From Trichoplax adhaerens (taxonomy: Eukaryota; Placozoa; Uniplacotomia; Trichoplacea; Trichoplacidae): a DNA stretch of 64,000 nt. The DNA is taken from assembly GCF_000150275.1 (NCBI RefSeq), contig NW_002060946.1:4625035-4689034 (forward strand), written 5' to 3'. Under the pieces are notes generated by a model. That model had not been told where the DNA came from, did no database searches, and saw only the letters and a list, made by a program, of their open reading frames with translations. Shown here piece by piece: positions 1 to 11,476 of the stretch. A program made the translations under genes and the position numbers. Position 1 is the stretch's first letter. Every line of letters begins with the position of its first letter.

Positions 1-193
1 TAACTAATATGATATACAAGGATAAGAAGTGCTTTCTTTGCATCCTATTATTTGTTGAGGGCTTACAATTGCTTCAGTTTCAACGCCAATATCAATTTTG
101 GCAGTCCAATATTGCCATTGCTTTCACCTCTGTAGTTGCAGTGCTTCTTCTGTAACTGTCTAGTGTCGAGCCTTTCATCCATACAGGTAGGGT

Positions 194-900
194 AAAGAAA
201 CCTCCATCTTTCCTACAGTACAGTACTACAGTACTGTACAGTAGGTGACTGGGTCTCGCAGTTGATAGTTGAAACTGTAGCCCCTGACAGTACAGTACTG
301 TACAGTACTGTACTGCACACTGTACGGCTGTATTCATACTGTACACTGTACACTGCACTCTACAGTGACGCACAGTACAGTGTACAGTGTACAGGCAGTA
401 AGTATATACTGTAGCGCTGTACTGTACACTGTACAGTACAGTACTGCACACTGTACTGTATGACTGTATTAGTACTGTACACTGTACAGAACTGTGCGCG
501 TGCAGTACCGTACCGTGTACTGTACAGTGTACAATCACAAAAGCTATACTGTACACTGTACTGTACTGTACAGTACTTCATCACAAAACACCAGTCGGAG
601 TCGGAGTTCGGAGTGACACTTGACTCGGATGCAATATTCAGTATATTGTACTACAGTAAAGTAGCAAGCACTAACACTAGCACTTTAGTAACCAACTTGA
701 TTACAAGGGCAACGCACCTGTCAACACCCCAGTGCACAACAGTACAGTACAGTACTGTACAGTTCACTCAGTGTACTGTACTGTACAGTACACCAGTAGA
801 TAGATCTTCATGCTTTGGTCTGGTCTAAGCATACTGTACAGTACAGTACCATATCGTACAGTGCACAGTGGATAGTACTCCGGAACTACAGTACAATACC
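194..900. repeat. Dense GTAC palindromic repeat cluster upstream of H4
   Basis: The stretch is dominated by overlapping permutations of the self-complementary unit TACTGTACAGTA, interrupted by short unique spacers such as 585-720. Because the unit is palindromic, both strands look alike and long spurious reading frames rich in Tyr, Cys, Thr, Val and Gln appear in several frames; I do not regard these as genes. The cluster ends about 60-70 bases before a CCAAT box and 160 bases before the H4 TATA box. The same repeat recurs upstream of many genes in the window. Bases 1-193 show no recognisable gene. Confidence 0.85.
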
Positions 901-980
901 TTCTAGCAGCCACATTGCCAACACTAGCTTGCAAAAGCATAGAAGATCATAGTCTTGGCAACCTGCGCTACTTTTTTTTA

Positions 981-1067
981 GCCAATCAGTGTTCGCCTGC
1001 CTCCGATCAGGTCCTCAAAATTGCCTTCATTAATAATTCATGAAGAACTAAGGAAAGAGTATAAATA
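981..1067 (+). promoter_or_regulatory. Histone H4 promoter: CCAAT box and TATA box
   Basis: A GCCAATCAG CCAAT box lies at 981-989 and a TATAAATA box at 1060-1067, 73 bases before the start codon. Between them, GATCAGGTCC (about 1004-1013) resembles the GGTCC element found just upstream of the TATA box in many animal H4 promoters. The assignment is by motif and position only. Confidence 0.75.
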
Positions 1068-1088
1068 GGTAGTTTGCGCGCAGTTTGA

Positions 1089-1451
<363 letters not shown>

Positions 1452-1537
1452 ATTTCTTCAACCGTCAATGCATTTTAATATAAACTCAAAAACCACAACC
1501 CAAAATTTTAATCTAAAAATTGAGTAATCAATTCAAC

Positions 1538-1553
1538 GGCTTTTTTTAAAGCC
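1538..1553 (+). terminator. Histone mRNA 3' stem-loop
   Basis: GGCTTT-TTTT-AAAGCC forms the canonical 6-bp stem with a 4-nt loop bound by SLBP, followed by the usual ACAA-type cleavage context (CACAATCA). A purine-rich AAAAAAGAA downstream, at about 1565-1573, fits the histone downstream element that pairs with U7 snRNA. This marks H4 as a replication-dependent histone gene. Confidence 0.93.
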
Positions 1554-2676
1554 ACAATCATTTCAAAAAAGAATTGACTGAAATCAATCAACCTTGATTC
1601 TGTTTTAATTCATTGACTTTGCTGCGGTCATGATTAGTCTACAATAAATGTTATATAGCTTTTTGAGTACTGTACAGTATTTTACTGTACTTCTACGATG
1701 GAAGTCTGCAACTCTTAAAGGTGTATGCAACAATGCTAAAATCAAAATCTTGATAGTCTCCGTTACTAGAGTGTACAGTATAATGTACATCAAGATGGCT
1801 GAATGTTTTTATGCATATTGTGAAAGTTGGAAGACTTTGTTACAACTTCAAGCTGTAAAGAAATAATAACTAAAGTGAAGTTTTATGCAGCGATGTACTT
1901 TTTTACTGCATTGAATATTTAGAGTCCTGTACAGTACTGTACTGTATAAATAAATATGGCATATATCGTTATAGATCAATTAAAAAATATATATTTATTA
2001 CAAACTTTTGCACGCGATTCGGCAATGTTTATCCAGAACTCGATAGTTACTATATTCGTATGTAAAAAGGCTGTAAAAATTTTAAACCAATGAAATAAAG
2101 ACCTGACGATGTACTGTATACTGACTGTACTGTACTGTACGTATAATAATGTTGTAAACAGCGAACAAAAATCATTAGCTACTTATAATCTACAAACTTA
2201 GCAAAGGCTGTAACATTATGATTGAAGTAATTACGGCTTGATCACTCCCACGATACTTGCATTCAATGAATGAATGTAATTGCGACATCGCATAAACTTA
2301 CATAATCTTTCTAGTATTCATAACTACTGTACGTAAAACGTGATCTCATAAAAACGAGTTTCTAACGCTATAAATACATTGCATACCAATAAATTTATAC
2401 AAATCAGCAGTTGCTTGTTACAGTATTTGTTACGATAGGTTATAAGTATAAATATATTAGCATAGCACGATCTTTGGCAAGCTTGCATACGTACATTTTA
2501 TACGTATTCATGTTTATAATTAATTAATTAGCAGGTTCGTAAATTCGCTTATAAAGAGAAGCCAATTCAGAATCCGCAGGCTATATATCTATTCTGTAGT
2601 CAAGTTTGTTTGTAGGTAAGGCTAGTGATAAAGTCCAGTACTGAGTACTGTGCTACGACCGCGACCAACGTTGGGG
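1554..2676. other. Convergent 3' intergenic region H4/PEDS1
   Basis: This AT-rich stretch lies between two gene 3' ends. It holds only three small GTAC patches (about 1667-1690, 1926-1948 and 2111-2142) and no exon-like segment that I could recognise. Short open frames at 1605-1866 have no coding character. Confidence 0.6.
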
Positions 2677-3707
2677 CTATTTTGCTCGGCCATTTTGAGT
2701 AGCACAATTGGCTTTAGTCCATTTCATATCATCTGCACGAGGTGCGACGCCAGTTAGCTTTTCAATAATGTTCTCTAGCTTATTCCAAAATCCTATAACT
2801 TCTAATGGATAGTTAAGCCATCCCGTTGTTATGCAATAATAAGTATCGTGAGGAGCCACATGGTGAATTTTATGGTGTTGTCGAGGTAAAATTACGTGGT
2901 GGTTTTGCAGCCATTCAACCAATGGCGGTAAACCGTAATACGAATGAGCCCACTTATGAATTTGATTTGTAAATGCTACAAAGAGGGTCACGGCAAGGAT
3001 AAGATATTCAAGTGTTATCCAGTCCATCGCTACGTTGGAGTCTTGATAATAAAATCTGTAGAACTGATTCGATAATACTAAAGCAGAAGTGAGAAAATTA
3101 TCTCCATTTGTTTCCACAAAATCGTGTCGGGTGATAGCTGTTGCATCCACATGATGTTCTCGGAAGCCGCGAATTAAAGCCTGATGTGATAGTAATATTA
3201 GTATTTTTCAATAAACTAACCTACCCAAAATAATGAATTAGTGTTGATAGCTACACTTACGTGTCCGATTACTGGCAAGTCGATAGAGCCCCAGGTATCG
3301 CATCCCCAGTGGACTGCTCCAGAGGCAAAATCAGCAACTAAAATTCCGCTTACTATCAAGATCATAATCATAAGACTGAATTAAGTGATTTCACAATACA
3401 GTCATGACGCAATTCATGATAACACTATTTATCAATGTTTGCGGCAATGACCAAGGAATCAGGATACAGTGTTAAAGAGGAAAATTGAATATTCATACGC
3501 TGGTGATCATAGGTACCAACGCGCACTATTGTTACTAACGGATTTTACTATTATCATGCTCTGCTCCAGGAAGAATCATTGACTTACATATTCCAATAAC
3601 GAGGCTTCCAAAATGATTCCATTGGAAATGCTTAAATAAGTAGGCTACGTTTATACTCCAAAGTATAAAAAACACAGCAATTGATAATATTTCCTGTGTT
3701 CTTTTAA
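2677..3707 (-). CDS. PEDS1: Plasmanylethanolamine desaturase (TMEM189/Kua), 5' exon missing
   Basis: The enzyme family introduces the vinyl-ether double bond that makes plasmalogens, in the ER membrane. Exons on the minus strand are 3588-3707, 3261-3352 and 2677-3180 (stop), with compatible phases and GT-AG borders. The translation aligns across its whole length with animal TMEM189: a hydrophobic segment in the first exon, [29 protein letters not shown] and [14 protein letters not shown], then the [10 protein letters not shown] and RADDMKW signature near the C-terminus. The His clusters are those expected to bind the di-iron centre. About 238 residues are visible against about 270 in vertebrates. 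The first exon, with the start codon, must lie above 3708 but I could not place it. The neighbour KLHDC2 is divergently transcribed. Confidence 0.93.
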
Positions 3708-4686
3708 CTAATTACAAAAATAATAGAGATGTCAACGATACTTAATAGAATTAATAATGTTAATAGCAATTTTATGATTACGCATTAAGTAATAGTGTTG
3801 TCATGATTACGATCTATGTGTCAGTAATTTACAGTTCAATTGACGTACTGTATATTTATCAGTTATCCGTGTACTGTATTTGGAATTTTCTCAGCCTTCT
3901 CAATACGCTGGTATATTTAACTTACACGTAGCTACTACAGTATAGTGTATTGCTTTAAACTAGATTTAACGCAATGGGTATTCATTAATCAATTGATAAA
4001 CAGAAATCACTGCAGGCAAAAGTGTCAGTATACAGTACATAAAATTGGAAAAAGTATTTAGCACGTATTAAGAATAAAATTACTACAGTATTTTAAATCT
4101 CAACTCTTAGCTCTCTACTGAATTGTCAAGCATGTCAAAAATAAATTTCAGCAGTTTATTTTTGCTTATTGCTAATGATTAATTAAATAATAATTAATGA
4201 AGGTTATATAGGGGGATATAAATTTGAAGAATCCATTGTGACTAAACTTTATTCGGAAGAGGCTATTCTGTACACTGTACAGAACTGTATTTGGTTAGAT
4301 TATTAATCAATGATATCATCAGATCTATCCTTCAGCGTTGTTCCCAATTAAATGTTGAATGTTATATATAACATACTTAATGTACAAAATTTTTAACTCT
4401 TGTATGCTGTACTAAGCTTACAAAGTACACTAAATTGCGTAATCGGCGTCATTAATGAAATTCTAGCTTTTACGCTGAACAACTACATCATTTAGGAATA
4501 TTCTATCCGTATTCTGTTAAGTTATTTTACTGACTATTCTATCCAATCATTTCGTTAAAATATGGAACCAATAGGTTCGCATGCATGTAGTCTCCTTCCA
4601 AGACACAAGCATGTTGATTTTCAATATAGATGGAATCCAGTAGTTGCTCAAATTCATGCTTCAAGCCAATCCTCGGTACAGGACAG

Positions 4687-4710
4687 TATTATTATTATTA
4701 TTATTATTAT
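4687..4710. repeat. (ATT)n microsatellite
   Basis: About eight uninterrupted ATT/TTA units form a simple repeat, likely length-polymorphic. Confidence 0.9.
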
Positions 4711-5837
4711 AATCAACAAACGTATCAGGTAATGTTAGTACCGGTGTACGTCACAGCTGTTCATACTAGTGCACACAAAGTCATACACTCCATTGTACAG
4801 TATAAGAGCATGGTCACGCCACTTACAGGGTCACGTATTAATATACAATTAATGTGCTGTACAGGACTGATCTAAAGACGTGAAAGCGAAAATGGGTATG
4901 GAACTGGAAATTTGACATGTATGGCAATTTGCAAATAGTACATTGCTGTGCCCACTTTTAAACTTACGATACAGTGCTTATAATACTGTTTTACCGCCTA
5001 TATCCAATGCATCAATAATGGAAAGCCTTACAGACATAATCATTGTACGCGGTTCAAGAAGTTGCATACGTAAAGTACATTATATACAGAACAGTAAACG
5101 TTGATGAGGTTCATTAGATTGAAATAGCGTTGTAGGACCAATGTTGATCCTAGTTCTACTATACGCAAGATCGTTCTTGGTATAGGATAATGGGTAGGGA
5201 AATTGCACGTTTTATATTCAATCATCATTGCCATTATCCGAATTACAGGTCTATTTCCTTACTGTTCCATCATTGGAAATGGATCACTCGCTAATGTCTT
5301 GTGATCCAATATGGGCCCTTTTATTCATTTGCCTTTGTTTTGTGAATCATCTCATCGCTAAATATGGCATGTTCATTAAAATATTGTATATCGAACAAAA
5401 AAATGTTTCAGGCTCATAAAAAAAGGTATACTAGATATCTTCACAGTTCATAGCAGTTCAAATTGCAGCTTTAACTAGCTTGACTAATTACCTACTGTAA
5501 TGTAAGAAGTTCTTAGAACTGATCGATCGCAGTTATTAACAGTCAGTGTAAACGGATAACGTACACAACCATACATACAGTACATTCTTATATCATAGTT
5601 CATGATTGGGCTACTTACAAGGTGCGCTGCCTCGAGCAAGTTGAGTTTTAACACCTTTATTTTCCTGCCGTTTGATATATTTGGTGGAAGTCATTGATCA
5701 AGCTAAATTGATTTAATCTTGAACGTAAGAATGATAACTCCAATTTTGTTGAGGTTCCAGTGAATCATCACCATTCCTCTGCTAATTTATGAATAGGCAA
5801 GACGAAACCAACGCAGTTTTAAAAGTGTGTACGAGCC

Positions 5838-5940
5838 TACTGTATCAGTAACAGTACCATGTACAGAGTACAGTACTAATACAGTGTACAGTATTACACT
5901 GTACTGTACTGTACAGTACTGGATACTGTAAGCGGAAATA
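5838..5940. repeat. GTAC palindromic repeat cluster
   Basis: Repeated TACTGTACAGTA-type words lie about 370-470 bases upstream of the KLHDC2 start codon, in the gap shared with PEDS1. Confidence 0.8.
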
Positions 5941-5977
5941 CTGTAGACTCCTCATGGCCCTCGTCTGAACTTTTCTC

Positions 5978-6023
5978 AGACCGTCAGGTCTATTCTCAGG
6001 TCTAATAGAGGTCTTGACGGTCT
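5978..6023. repeat. AGACC/GGTCT imperfect hairpin
   Basis: The arms AGACCGTCA (5978-5986) and TGACGGTCT (6015-6023) are perfect reverse complements, extended inward by TCTATT/AATAGA. The GGTCT/AGACC word recurs about eight times between 5960 and 6045, so the hairpin may come from local duplication and inversion of a short motif. Confidence 0.7.
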
Positions 6024-6309
6024 AGTCTGGTCATGGTCTGGTACGGTATATCCAGGCTGTACTGTATAGTCTGTATTATCGACATTTCGATCCAAATCGG
6101 GAATCTACCTTGAGCCGGTACCGGTACCACATTCCGACAACACAACACAAGAAATGATAACAAACCCATTTGGGCCTTGACGTTCTGGAGCAGTTGCAAT
6201 AGTGTTTGTTTACTATCTAGATGTTAGTCTGTCATGGTTGTAGTTTGATCGAGAACTACTGATAGCAGTGCTACAATATTGTAGGGTATTTCATATCTTA
6301 AGGTTAAGG

Positions 6310-9300
6310 ATGCCATTTTCTGTAGACTTTCCAATTCCACCATTTGTAAAACCCCGGTGTGGTCATGTCGCTGTATATTATAAAGAACGAGTCATACTTT
6401 GGGGAGGTTATTATAATGACGTAAGTGTTGCATAATTGAATTAGCTGCTGTAATGAGTTAGGTTAAAGTTTCCAAGGAGTATTTAGTAATTGTAAGTTAT
6501 ATGTAATGTGGAACTACGCTGAAATGGACTATTGATGGCTTTCAATTGAAAGTGTTAATGGTTGTAATGTAGAAATTGGCTCCACTTTTTGTCCACTTTT
6601 CTCATAGCCGACTGTACAGTACAGTATACTGTACTGTACACTCTGCAGTATACAAGTATACAAAACCGAAAAACACTATCGACGTTAATATTATTATGCA
6701 GTATTTGGAATTATCACTTCAGAATACTTTTTCCTTATAGTTTCCTGTCAGACTTGCACGCGGTATGAGTGAGATTTCGAACGTTTGTAGGTTTGTACGA
6801 TACTACAATGAATATTGAAGTCAGTAAAGAATAGAAATACAACAAGCAATAAGAATGAGCGAAAGAAATAGTGCCTTGTTGGGATTACTTCTATTATACT
6901 ATATAAGATCCCTTTTACCAGGACAGTAATGCTGCTGATGTATTAGCCAAGTATGCATCTGTTGATGCTGTACAATAGTTTCATAACTGAGATAATGGAT
7001 GGGAATGATCCTTCATTAATCCTATCATACATAATACAATTATACGCGTATGCAATGTACGTGATAAGTTAAGTGATGATTGATCAAGGACGATAAGTGA
7101 TATCGTTATTTACTGCACGAGTATGTGATGCACTTTAGATTTGTAAGTATACCATAGCAAGTACAGTTGATTGTAGGTTTAGTTCTAATCTTAATGTTTA
7201 TTTCGTTTCAGCCAACCACCAATCGTGAATCATACATTAATTGTGATCAATTAGACATCTACAATCCATATACGGGGGAATGGTTAGTGCTTAAATCTTT
7301 TATGCACAAACAATAATGTCATCGCGAAATCTATACACGCATATGCTGCTGCATATAACGTGTTGATGGCTTGGTGCATGGGATAGATAAAAATGTTAAT
7401 TATAAGTATTTAGCTCACATCTATGTGTTTAGTTGGATGCAAAAAGAATTGAAGTGCTTACGCTTGTGTGATTTATAAGGAAAACTAAAAGACTGACGGG
7501 TACTTTGCCTAGTAACAACTGTTGCTCAGTTGGATGTGTGTTAAATGGTTGCCTGTACGTTTTTGGGGGAGAGGTGAATAATTGCACAAGCTCAAAAGTA
7601 TGTTGATATTACAATAACTGTCATTCTTTAAAATACTGTAATAACGTACTCGGTAGTATCGTATATTGATTTTAACGATAATTAGTATGGGTGTATGCCT
7701 CTAGTATCATGGTACTAACTGTAGCTCCAATACTCTTAGTTATATGCCATTGATTTAAAGACATTCCTGGTCAAACTGCTAAGCACTTCGGGGGATATTC
7801 CATCTCCACGTAATAAACTATGTTGTTGGAGAGAAGGAAACAAGTAAGTTCCTTGCTGTGTACCAATTACAATATATATTATTTGATCAAACAGTTTAAT
7901 AAAATTTTACAAATTTTAGGATGTATGTATTTGGTGGATACTGCAACATGCGAGATTATGTCCATGAAAATGGACCTTATAAGATTGTTAAGGATACCTT
8001 TTCGTACAGAGTAGATCTATTTGAAAATGTATGGACAAGTATTGATACATACTTTCGTAGAGATGCGATAATCCTCATAACGAACTTAAAGACTTAAATT
8101 TTCAATTCCAGCTCTCAAGCTGTTACGGTTGGAGTAATGAGTTATACCAATTTGATACAGTTCGAAACGAATGGAGTTTAGTTCATACGGACATAAAGGT
8201 AGCATTTATTATTTATTGTACCATTAATATTTTTGGATTTGAAGAACTAAAATTTGCACCTTATGGTTCAATCTCACTACGTTTAATAGTTGATTATATG
8301 ATTATCGGCAATACCTGTTTTGCAATTTATTAGGATTTACCGGTACCAAGGGCAGCTCATAGTTGTGTAAAGATTGGGAAAAAGGTTTATATCTTTGGTG
8401 GTAGATTTCAGGTATCTATAATTAATAAGAGTGATGTTTTTAATCAAGTGGGTCTAGTGATAACCAAGATACATTATGTACATTTTACCATACTAGGAAC
8501 GGCGTAGGAATGATTTATTTTGTTTGGATATGCAATCATTAACATGGAAAACTCTCAAACCGTACGTCTTAATTACTCTAAGCTATTAATAGTACTGTGC
8601 AATCTTGAATGTATAATTTACTGATATCACAGCCAAACAATCAGTAAAGCTGGTAGCTGTGTTACAACAGGGACACACAGGATTGTGAAAATGAACCAGT
8701 TGGACGGTCATGGCATACGCTCTCACCCATTAATCGTGATAAGTTACTGCTCTATGGTGGTTTAGGATCAAGTGGGGAGCTTTTAGGTTAGTTATTGTTT
8801 GAGTACAATTAAGATGACTGAAGTACTTGTTATATAAATATTCGACGATGTTTCTCGAATATGCCGGTCTAGGTTACTGTAGATAAAGTAATCGTTTTCG
8901 CGCTAACTACATATTCATAATACAATAATTTTTTTAATAATATTTGCGACTTAATGGAACAGAAAATGATGCTTGGATCATCGACTTTTCTGACACAATA
9001 TTGAAATTCAGAAATTTACGTCCTTCCTTAGAGCAGTCTGGGTAAATAAATCTTAATAATGGTATACATAAGCAGTATATAACGACTGCATGTACAATGT
9101 ACACTAGTTACTAGATTAAATGTTGAAGTCATTGAGAACATCACTGGATATCTTATCCGTAGAAAAAGTTTTGAATTTTAGTTTTAGAACCCTCAATCGA
9201 CTCTGATAGCCCAATACTGACTTTTATCGCATTTCAGGAGTCTATTTTTGTGTACATAACTAATATGTAGCTGATTAATGTTGATAGTTTAACAACTGAA

Positions 9301-9678
9301 GAAAAAAATCGGCTTTGGCATGGTGCCACGCATACTTCTAACATAGGAGAAGTACATATATCTGGAGGATATGCTGATACAATATTTCGATCTCGTCCAC
9401 CACTAAGTAGAAATGTTTTAACTTTCCGTGATAGGCCTTTGCCTCTTTACAAGTGAGTGTTAACTGCTGATTTCTATTGTTCTTCATTGTAATTATACCA
9501 TTGATATTACTTATACCTATACTAATGGTTTTGCAGCTGATAGGTAGACTGATAAAAAATCTTATTTCTTTGTAACAGATTATGTCTAATTAAGATTATG
9601 AGGCAATTGAAGTTTTATGAGCCAGTAATTAAGAGTCGTGGTGATGGGGAATTGATGGATTTAATTCGTGGCATATAA
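6310..9678 (+). CDS. KLHDC2: KLHDC2-like kelch-repeat protein (CUL2 substrate receptor family)
   Basis: Twelve exons join in phase: 6310-6420, 7212-7282, 7480-7597, 7740-7843, 7920-8028, 8112-8198, 8334-8411, 8497-8561, 8671-8786, 8963-9041, 9288-9452 and 9579-9678. They give about 400 residues, against 406 in human KLHDC2. Kelch blades are clear from their double glycines: GHVAVYY...ILWGGY near residue 20, LYVFGG, MYVFGG, VYIFGG, LLLYGG and HISGG. The spacing and linkers (YNPYTGEW, PRAAHSC, GRSWHTLSP, RLWHGATH) follow the KLHDC1/2/3 group rather than Keap1-type BTB-kelch proteins. The C-terminal helical tail LCLIKIMRQLKF resembles the BC/cullin-2 box region that lets KLHDC2 recruit CUL2 for degradation of C-degron substrates. 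Orthology to KLHDC2 rather than KLHDC1 is inferred. The donor of exon 5 is the least certain splice. Confidence 0.9.
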
Positions 9679-10395
9679 CAAATCTAAATTTTCGGTTATA
9701 GTTATTTTTATATCTTTTAATTATCACATTACTAGTGCTTATGAGTATATAGTACGGAATGTGGGTTGAAAGTTTGTTTGTAATAACTTAATAACTTAAT
9801 TTTAAGTAAGAGCTGCATTTTTGAGATGGCCAATCGATATTTGTATTGGTGGTAGTATTTTGTCATTACGTATGTATAAACTGTTCCACTTGTCAGACAA
9901 TTATTTATATGCTTTCGTAGTTTATGTACTTATTACAGAATTGTGAAATGGCATAACGATATATTAAACCGATGGAGAATTGCATATCAGCCATATCATT
10001 TGTCAGAAATCCTGGTCAAGGGGTTATCTGGAATTATGGTCAAATTGATACTTTGAAGCCTCACAATACCGTAAGAAATATAACGTGGTTGCAAATCACT
10101 TATGCCCGTAGTAATATTTTCGGATAAAAAAATAGGCTATACGGTAGATAGCAGTGTATTGCATCAGATAGCCTTACAGCGTAATCTTTGTTGATTCACA
10201 GTATGCTATACGTATACTAATGGATCTCTGTAGTCTGTATGTTGATTTGTAAACAACTAGCACGGAGAATGCGTAGTCGCTTGACGCTAGTAAGATATCA
10301 AACATTGTGCAGCGCAGGTGCTCGCGTTCAGTGTTTGCTACATTGAATGAATAGCTATTAAAATTTGGCGAGAAATGTTGCAATCGATGAACTTT

Positions 10396-10434
10396 ATTTA
10401 AAATTTGAAGTGATGGAACCATCAAATTTTAAAT
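10396..10434. repeat. 13-bp inverted repeat with 13-nt loop
   Basis: The arms ATTTAAAATTTGA (10396-10408) and TCAAATTTTAAAT (10422-10434) are perfect reverse complements around the loop AGTGATGGAACCA. It could form a hairpin, but it is AT-rich and may be incidental. Confidence 0.7.
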
Positions 10435-10550
10435 TTACTATTAATAAAGTTATTTGAGCTTTAATTGCATTGGTATAATCTTCATGGCAATAGTAAGGTA
10501 ACGTTGTAAAGTGGATATGTACAATGCAGATGAAATCACCTTTGATGTAT

Positions 10551-11142
10551 ATTATACAGTATATCTGCTATATATTTTTAATTATACGATTACTGTATAT
10601 GTACGTCTAGCCTATGGGAATCAATAAAGATAAAGAAATCCATAGATATTGAATGGAATAAAGGGAAGTCCGTCTCCTTTTTGCTAATCACTTTTACACA
10701 AGTATTAACGCAATAACTTGAGCTTAGATAACCCTTTATTACGAATTCGATTATAGTAATATTATTACAGTAGTCTCAAAGTCTACTAGTTCTACTTCTG
10801 TAAGTTAGACGACAGAACGATAACATCTATGTGAAGGCTACTTCGCTACAAATATACTGAATATATATCTGCTATATATCTTTAATTCTACGATTACTAT
10901 ATATGTACGTCTACCCCATGGGAATAAATATAGATGAAGAAATCTATAGACAGATTTTAAACAAAGTCTACTAGTTCTACTACTGTAAGTTAGACGACAG
11001 AACGATAACATCTATGTGAAGGCTACTTCGCTACAAATATACTGTATATATGTATATCTGCTATATATCTTTAATTCTACGATACGTCTACCCCATGGGA
11101 ATAAATATAGTTGAAGAAATCTATAGACAGATTTTAAACACA
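10551..11142. repeat. Imperfect tandem repeat, unit about 176-188 bp
   Basis: Two nearly identical copies run 10779-10966 and 10967-11142. Both begin AGTCTACTAGTTCTAC and include GTTAGACGACAGAACG, CTACTTCGCTACAAAT and CCCATGGGAATAAATATAG. The second copy lacks about 12 bases. A diverged partial copy of the 3' half lies at about 10551-10660. No coding potential was seen. Confidence 0.9.
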
Positions 11143-11154
11143 GGTAGTAACAGT

Positions 11155-11335
11155 GTTGTACAGTGTACAGTGTACAGTACTGCTCAATTGTACTGTACTC
11201 TACTGTACTGTACTCGGGGCACGGTCAATGACTACTAGTGTACAGTATGAAACATTGGTACCAAATCATATGAATGGAAAGACGGGTTAAAGAAGGTTTT
11301 CCTTGGGGATCCCTGGTACTGTACTGTACCAGATA
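11155..11335. repeat. GTAC palindromic repeat cluster upstream of RBM18
   Basis: GTACAGTGTACAGTGTACAG and related words lie at 11159-11240, with an isolated TACTGTACTGTACC at 11317-11330. The cluster ends about 145 bases before the RBM18 start codon. Confidence 0.8.
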
Positions 11336-11476
11336 GCCAGTTCTCTTCTAGTGTATGACTGTCAATTCGCCATCAGTAATTTTGCTGCAGTGCATTAGAT
11401 GAGTTTTGGTTGGAAATTGGTTGTGATTAATCCTCAAAGTTGGTCTTACGAAAGGTAGAAATAAAGCAGTTTGGCA

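Larger units (their letters stand above)
3708..6309. other. Divergent intergenic region PEDS1/KLHDC2
   Basis: This AT-rich stretch must contain the undetected first exon of PEDS1 and both promoters. It holds an (ATT)n microsatellite at 4687-4710, scattered GTAC words, a denser GTAC cluster at about 5838-5940, and an AGACC/GGTCT-rich hairpin at 5978-6023. Open frames at 4630-4875, 5040-5234 and 5228-5419 do not resemble proteins that I know. Confidence 0.55.
9679..11476. other. Intergenic region between KLHDC2 and RBM18
   Basis: This AT-rich stretch holds a perfect 13-bp inverted repeat at 10396-10434, a tandem repeat at 10551-11142 and a GTAC cluster at 11155-11335. An open segment starting with ATG at about 9974 and ending at a GTAAGA donor near 10071 could be a 5' exon of something, but it matches nothing I know and no partner exon was found. 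Confidence 0.5.

Noticed and set aside
92-828. Long open frames on both strands (154 and 122 codons) rich in Tyr, Cys, Thr, Val and Gln
   Set aside because: They are translations of the palindromic GTAC repeat, which gives stop-poor frames on both strands. There is no start context, splice structure or family resemblance.
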